From Citrobacter sp. RHB25-C09 (GTDB lineage Bacteria; Pseudomonadota; Gammaproteobacteria; Enterobacterales; Enterobacteriaceae), in the NCBI RefSeq assembly GCF_013836145.1, contig NZ_CP057483.1:124001-188000 (forward strand): a stretch of 64,000 nt of DNA, read 5' to 3'. Numbering within the stretch: position 1 is the stretch's first letter; each line of letters begins with the position of its first letter. The notes under the pieces are model-generated. The model searched no databases, was not told the DNA's origin, and worked only from the letters and a program-made list of their open reading frames with translations. Positions 59,540 through 64,000 of this stretch are shown piece after piece. Position numbers and translations under genes: made by a program.

Positions 59540-60556
59540 TTAACGTGCGGTAGAACCGCGAACGATTAGCTCGCCGGAGAAAACCTGCTCATGAATGGCG
59601 CCATTGCCCCCTTCGATCCGGCTAACGACCTGCTCTACCGCGGCATAGCCAATCTGCCACGTCGGCTGCTTCAGGGTGGTGATCCCAACGCCCGCCAGCT
59701 CGGCCCATTCCAGTTCATCGAACCCCAGCAGGCCGATGTCGCTGCCCCAGTTGAGGCCAATGCGTTTTAGCGAACGGGCGACCTGCAGCGTGAGCGCACC
59801 ATTGGCGGAAATGACCGCTTTACGCATTCCCCGATGCTGCTGATGAAACTGACGCAGGGTATTGTCCATTTGCGTATTTTCGGTCAACGGGACTTCCGCA
59901 TTTTCCTCCACTACGCCCGGATAGCGCGCCACCGTTGCACGAAAGGCGGCCAGGCGTTCGCGACGGGTGTTGACCATGCCCAGGGGTTCGCTGAGAAACA
60001 ACAAGGCCTCAAAGCCTTGTTCAATTAAATGTTCGGTGGCCGTGGTGGCCGCCTGTGTATTGTCCAGCCCGACGACGTCACAGGCAAAATCAGGGATTTT
60101 ACGGTCAATTAGCACCATCGGCAGCGCCGACTGTTGCAGGCGGTTTAACCCCTCTTCGCGCATCCCCACCGCATTCACCACAATGCCTTCAACCTGATAA
60201 CTGCGCAGCAGGTCGAGATAGTGCAACTCCTGATCCACTTCGTTGTTGGTATTACAGACCAGCGGAGTAAACCCTTTTTCGCGACAGGCGGCTTCGATAC
60301 CGCTTAATACATTGACGGAATAGGGGTTGGTAATGTCGGCAATAATCAAACCAATCAGACGGGTGCGGCCGCGTTTCAGGCTGCGTGCCATCAGGCTTGG
60401 ACGATAATCGAGTTCGGCAACGGCCTTTTCAATGCGCGCCAACAGGGCGTCAGAGAGCAGATGTTTTTCACCATTAAGATAGCGAGAAATACTGGTTTTG
60501 CCGGTTTTGGCCGCTTTTGCGACATCGCTGATGGTAGGGCGCGCTGATTTTGCCAT
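59540..60556 (-). CDS. LacI-family repressor, PtxS-like
   Basis: 338 residues from the ATG at 60556 (MAKSARPTISDVAKAAKTG). LacI helix-turn-helix with hinge (TGKTSISRYLNGEKHLLS, RPSLMARSLKRGRTRLIG), then the sugar-binding core. Directly upstream of kguE on the same strand, so it is probably the repressor of the kgu operon, with 2-ketogluconate as inducer by analogy with PtxS. It has its own promoter beyond 60556, next to a BIME. Confidence 0.85.
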   Translation of the reverse strand: MAKSARPTISDVAKAAKTGKTSISRYLNGEKHLLSDALLARIEKAVAELDYRPSLMARSLKRGRTRLIGLIIADITNPYSVNVLSGIEAACREKGFTPLVCNTNNEVDQELHYLDLLRSYQVEGIVVNAVGMREEGLNRLQQSALPMVLIDRKIPDFACDVVGLDNTQAATTATEHLIEQGFEALLFLSEPLGMVNTRRERLAAFRATVARYPGVVEENAEVPLTENTQMDNTLRQFHQQHRGMRKAVISANGALTLQVARSLKRIGLNWGSDIGLLGFDELEWAELAGVGITTLKQPTWQIGYAAVEQVVSRIEGGNGAIHEQVFSGELIVRGSTAR

Positions 60557-60619
60557 AGGGGTTATCTCGTCAGAAAGTGAGAACACCTTAGCGCGAAAAT
60601 CTGGCTAATCAAGTCTTTT

Positions 60620-60761
60620 GCCCGGTGGCGCTTTCGCTTACCGGGCCTGGGGAACGGCGTTTGTCGGCCGGATAAGGCGTAGCCGTCATCCGGCTGCGAG
60701 TGCCGGGGACGCTTCGCTTGCCCGGCCTACGAGGTGGATACGGTTTGTCGCCATCCGGCAC
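60620..60761. repeat. BIME: cluster of REP palindromes
   Basis: At least three REP units: GCCCGGTGGCGC...TACCGGGC (60620-60646), GCCGGATAAGGCG...ATCCGGC (60667-60694) and a further interrupted unit up to the CCATCCGGCAC end, between the repressor gene and yiaD. Confidence 0.8.
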
Positions 60762-60767
60762 AAAATA

Positions 60768-61430
60768 TTACTGGAGTGGACTTAGGGTGATCTCAACGCG
60801 ACGGTTTTGTGCTTTACCTTCCGCGGTACTGTTGCTGGCGATTGGGTTAGCCGGGCCCATCCCGCTGGTGCGGATACGGTTGGCGGCGACGCCCTGAGCG
60901 ATCAGCGCGCTGGCGACGCTGTCCGCACGCTGCTGTGAAAGACGCATATTCAAATCCTGCCCGCCGGTGCTGTCGGTGTAACCTGTCACATTGACGGCAG
61001 TTTTAGGGTACTCCTTCAATACCATCGCCACGCCGGTCAGCGTATTTGCGCCCGCCGGTTTCAGGCTTGAGCTGCTGCTGTCGAAGGTGACGTTATTCGG
61101 CATATTCAGGATGATGTTATCGCCGCTGCGGGTCACGCTCACACCGGTCCCCTGCATTTTGTCACGCAGTTTCGCTTCCTGAACGTCCATGTAGTAACCC
61201 ACGCCGCCGCCGAGTGCGGCGCCTGCTGCCGCACCAATCAGCGCGCCTTTGCCGCGATCTTTCTTCGAGGAGGAGAGTGCGCCGATACCCGCGCCGACCA
61301 GTGAACCTACACCCGCGCCGATGCCGGATTTACCCGCTTCGCGTTCTCCGGTGTATGGGTTGGTGGTGCAGCCAGATACCGCAAGGGCGCCGCTCACGAT
61401 AGCGGCAATCACTAATACACGTTTCTTCAT
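60768..61430 (-). CDS. yiaD: YiaD, OmpA-family lipoprotein
   Basis: 220 residues. Lipobox VSGC (Cys21), then a glycine-zipper membrane segment (IGAGVGSLVGAGIGALSS, ALIGAAAGAALGGGVGYY), then a C-terminal OmpA domain with VTGYTDSTGGQDLNMRLSQ and NRRVEITL, which binds peptidoglycan. In E. coli YiaD is an outer-membrane lipoprotein that suppresses a bamB mutation when overproduced. Confidence 0.94.
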   Translation of the reverse strand: MKKRVLVIAAIVSGALAVSGCTTNPYTGEREAGKSGIGAGVGSLVGAGIGALSSSKKDRGKGALIGAAAGAALGGGVGYYMDVQEAKLRDKMQGTGVSVTRSGDNIILNMPNNVTFDSSSSSLKPAGANTLTGVAMVLKEYPKTAVNVTGYTDSTGGQDLNMRLSQQRADSVASALIAQGVAANRIRTSGMGPANPIASNSTAEGKAQNRRVEITLSPLQ

Positions 61431-61583
61431 CTTAATTCCTTTATGACTTTCTTATTTTTGCCACAACCAGCGTGGCGCTAGATTATGCCGTGTGAAGATG
61501 AAGAAAATTCCAGGGATCTCTCTGAAATTTGTAAGTAACATTGAACGGAGCAATAAATCAGCCTATTTGCAGGAGCGCCCATC

Positions 61584-63908
61584 TTGACGACGCATTATTC
61601 GGTTTTAACCGCCGCCCATTGGGGCCCCATTCTTGTTGAAACCGACGGTAAGACCGTGTTCTCTTCCCGTGGGGCGCTACCCGCTTCACACCCAAACTCG
61701 CTGCAAACGGTGGTTCGTGACCAGGTACACAGCAATACCCGGGTACGTTTTCCGATGGTGCGCAAAGGCTTTCTCGCTTCTCCGGACCAGCCGCAGGGCG
61801 TGCGCGGACAGGATGAATTTGTGCGGGTGAGTTGGGATGAGGCGCTGACGTTGATTCACTCGCAGCATAAACGCATTCGTGACACGTATGGCCCATCGTC
61901 GATTTTTGCCGGTTCATACGGCTGGCGTTCCAATGGCGTATTGCATAAAGCCGCGACGCTATTGCAGCGCTACATGTCGCTGGCAGGCGGCTATACCGGC
62001 CATTTGGGCGACTACTCTACCGGGGCGGCACAGGCCATCATGCCTTACGTGGTGGGCGGCAGCGAGGTCTACCAGCAGCAGACCAGTTGGCCGTTGGTGC
62101 TTGAACACAGCGATGTCGTCGTGCTGTGGAGCGCCAACCCGCTAAATACGCTAAAAATTGCCTGGAATGCTTCAGACGAGCAGGGCATTCCTTACTTTGA
62201 CGCGCTACGCCAAAGTGGAAAGCGGCTGATCTGTATCGATCCGATGCGATCGGAGAGCGTCGATTTCTTCGGCGACAAGATGGAATGGATTGCGCCGCAT
62301 ATGGGCACCGACGTCGCGCTGATGCTGGGTATCGCCCATACGCTGGTGGAAAACGGCTGGCATGACCAGGCGTTCCTTGCGCGCTGCACCACGGGTTACG
62401 CTATTTTCGAAGAGTACCTGCTGGGCGTAAGTGATGGGATTGGTAAAACGGCGGAATGGGCGGCTGAGATATGCGGCCTTCCGGCGGCTAAGATCCGCGA
62501 ACTGGCGGAGGTTTTTCACAAAAATACCACGATGATCATGGCCGGCTGGGGAATGCAGCGCCAGCAGTTTGGCGAGCAGAAGCACTGGATGATTGTCACC
62601 CTTGCCGCCATGCTGGGGCAAATTGGCACGCCCGGCGGTGGGTTTGGCCTTTCATATCATTTTGCCAACGGCGGCAACCCCACGCGTCGTGCTGCGGTAC
62701 TTGCGTCCATGCAGGGCAGCGTGCCCGGCGGCACCGATGCCGTGGATAAAATCCCGGTGGCCCGCATTGTGGAAGCGCTGGAAAATCCGGGTTCTCCCTA
62801 TCAGCACAACGGAATGGATCGCCACTTTCCGGATATCCGTTTCGTCTGGTGGGCTGGCGGGGCTAACTTTACTCACCATCAGGATACCAACCGCTTGATT
62901 CGCGCCTGGCAAAAGCCTGAACTGGTCGTGATTTCCGAATGCTTCTGGACCGCCGCTGCGAAGCATGCCGATATTGTGCTGCCTGCTACGACTTCCTTTG
63001 AGCGTAACGATCTCACCATGACCGGCGATTACAGCAACCAGCATCTGGTGCCGATGAAGCAGGTTGTGCCCCCGCAGGGCGAGGCGCGCAATGATTTTGA
63101 CGTCTTTGCGGAACTCAGCGAGCGTTGGGAGCGCGGCGGTCGGGAGCGCTTCACCGAAGGTAAAAGTGAACTTGCGTGGCTGGAAACGTTTTACAACATT
63201 GCCGGGCAGCGCGGGGCCAGCCAGCAGGTGACGTTACCGCCATTTGCTTCGTTCTGGGACGCGAACGCGTTAATTGAGATGCCGGAAAACCCGGCCAACG
63301 CGCAGTTTGTCCGTTTTGCTGATTTCCGGCGTGACCCGCAGACGCATCCGTTGAAAACAGACAGTGGCAAAATCGAGATATTCTCGCAGCGAATTGCGGG
63401 ATACGGCTACGCAGATTGTCCGGGTCACCCGATGTGGCTGGAGCCGGATGAGTGGCACGGCAATGCGCAAGCAGGGCAATTACAGGTTTTATCGGCTCAC
63501 CCCGCGCATCGCCTGCATAGCCAACTCAACTATAGTCAGTTGCGTGAGCAGTACGCCGTGGCGGATCGCGAGCCGATCACGATCCATCCCCTGGATGCTC
63601 AGGCTCGGGGGATTCGTGACGGTGATGTGGTACGCCTGTGGAACGCGCGAGGGCAAATTCTGGCGGGGGCTACGATCAGTGAAGGCATCAAACCGGGCGT
63701 GATCTGCATTCATGAAGGCGCATGGCCGGACCTGGATCTCTCCGCAGGGGGCATCTGCAAAAACGGGGCGGTCAATGTCCTCACCAAAGACCTGTCCAGT
63801 TCTCGTTTGGGGAACGGATGCGCCGGTAATACGGCGCTGGCGTGGCTGGAAAAATACAGCGGACCCGAGCTGACGCTGACGGCGTTTAACCCGCCTCCCA
63901 GCTCATGA
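61584..63908 (+). CDS. bisC: Biotin sulfoxide reductase
   Basis: 774 residues of the DMSO reductase molybdopterin family; it has no Tat signal, so it is cytoplasmic, as in E. coli, and reduces biotin d-sulfoxide and methionine sulfoxide. Start is TTG at 61584 (reading M-TTHYSVLTAAHWGP), with AGGAG 8 nt before; E. coli BisC is 777. The Mo-ligand Ser is likely in SYGWRSNGVLHKA. Conserved: GYTGHLGDYSTGAAQA, ADIVLPATTSFERNDL, LSAHPAHRLHSQLNYS, and NVLTKDLSSSRLGNG. No N-terminal iron-sulfur site. Convergent overlap with yiaC. Confidence 0.95.
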   Translation: MTTHYSVLTAAHWGPILVETDGKTVFSSRGALPASHPNSLQTVVRDQVHSNTRVRFPMVRKGFLASPDQPQGVRGQDEFVRVSWDEALTLIHSQHKRIRDTYGPSSIFAGSYGWRSNGVLHKAATLLQRYMSLAGGYTGHLGDYSTGAAQAIMPYVVGGSEVYQQQTSWPLVLEHSDVVVLWSANPLNTLKIAWNASDEQGIPYFDALRQSGKRLICIDPMRSESVDFFGDKMEWIAPHMGTDVALMLGIAHTLVENGWHDQAFLARCTTGYAIFEEYLLGVSDGIGKTAEWAAEICGLPAAKIRELAEVFHKNTTMIMAGWGMQRQQFGEQKHWMIVTLAAMLGQIGTPGGGFGLSYHFANGGNPTRRAAVLASMQGSVPGGTDAVDKIPVARIVEALENPGSPYQHNGMDRHFPDIRFVWWAGGANFTHHQDTNRLIRAWQKPELVVISECFWTAAAKHADIVLPATTSFERNDLTMTGDYSNQHLVPMKQVVPPQGEARNDFDVFAELSERWERGGRERFTEGKSELAWLETFYNIAGQRGASQQVTLPPFASFWDANALIEMPENPANAQFVRFADFRRDPQTHPLKTDSGKIEIFSQRIAGYGYADCPGHPMWLEPDEWHGNAQAGQLQVLSAHPAHRLHSQLNYSQLREQYAVADREPITIHPLDAQARGIRDGDVVRLWNARGQILAGATISEGIKPGVICIHEGAWPDLDLSAGGICKNGAVNVLTKDLSSSRLGNGCAGNTALAWLEKYSGPELTLTAFNPPPSS

Positions 63909-64000
63909 TCCAGGTCGGATGTTGGGTATCCTCCTGCCATGCGCTGTCTTCAATCCTAAAACCCTGCGAATGGTAAAAATTTACCGCCGTCAGGTTTTTT
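63886..64000 (-). CDS. yiaC: YiaC, GNAT acetyltransferase (5' part outside window)
   Basis: The last 37 or so codons are present and read ...NFYHSQGFRIEDSAWQ and HPTWIMSWEAG, then TAA. This matches the C-terminus of YiaC, a GNAT enzyme described as a lysine acetyltransferase in E. coli. Its stop is inside bisC, so the two convergent genes overlap by 23 bp. Confidence 0.85.
   Translation of the reverse strand, partial: KNLTAVNFYHSQGFRIEDSAWQEDTQHPTWIMSWEAG

Overview
The window is chromosomal DNA of an enterobacterium close to Citrobacter and Salmonella. Almost every protein can be recognised as the counterpart of an Escherichia coli K-12 protein in the same order (yibQ-envC-gpmI ... bisC-yiaC). 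The sadBA adhesin pair and the copper protein cueP are known from Salmonella and absent from K-12, and a 2-ketogluconate operon sits where K-12 keeps only ghrB. My best guess is a Citrobacter species; the genus is an inference from gene content.

Layout. 1-7140: cell division and core metabolism (yibQ, envC, gpmI on minus; yibN, grxC, secB, gpsA, cysE on plus). 7327-11456: trmL and the L-lactate operon lldPRD, with two LldR-type operators upstream. 11746-16710: sadBA, a trimeric autotransporter adhesin and its lipoprotein partner; the adhesin stalk holds a 255-bp repeat array that alternates two forms. 17046-21248: yibL and the mannitol operon mtlADR, with four CRP-like palindromes upstream. 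21792-28642: yibIH, yibF, selAB (selenocysteine insertion) and yiaY. 28738-30828: a VOC-fold protein and aldB.

30825-38284 is the most accessory part. Where K-12 has the yiaK-S/sgb sugar genes, this genome has (a) an AT-rich stand-alone gene resembling the N-terminal nuclease domain of type I restriction subunit R, enclosed by 38-bp direct repeats that copy the sequence just after aldB; (b) a GH127 beta-L-arabinofuranosidase-like enzyme with a GPH-type symporter and a divergent AraC regulator; and (c) a stand-alone winged-helix regulator beside ysaA.

38391-47988: avtA, malS, bax and the xylose genes xylR, xylA, xylB; the xylFGH transporter found between xylR and xylA in K-12 is missing. 48031-54288: wecH, ysaB (with a structured leader), glyQS, cueP under a textbook MerR-family promoter with a 19-bp spacer, cspA with its long cold-shock leader, and yiaG. 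54646-63908: yiaF, then kguE-kguK-kguT-ghrB with a PtxS-like repressor gene and a perfect 14-bp palindrome at the operon promoter, then yiaD and bisC. The 3' end of yiaC closes the window.

The window holds no tRNA, rRNA, insertion sequence, prophage or CRISPR array that I can see. REP/BIME palindromes fill many gaps between genes. The accessory genes point to use of plant and soil sugars (xylose, mannitol, 2-ketogluconate, L-arabinofuranosides, maltodextrins), adhesion, copper defence and one possible defence gene. I found no wholly new multi-gene system. The best candidates for a second look are the repeat-bounded nuclease gene and the structured RNA in front of ysaB.
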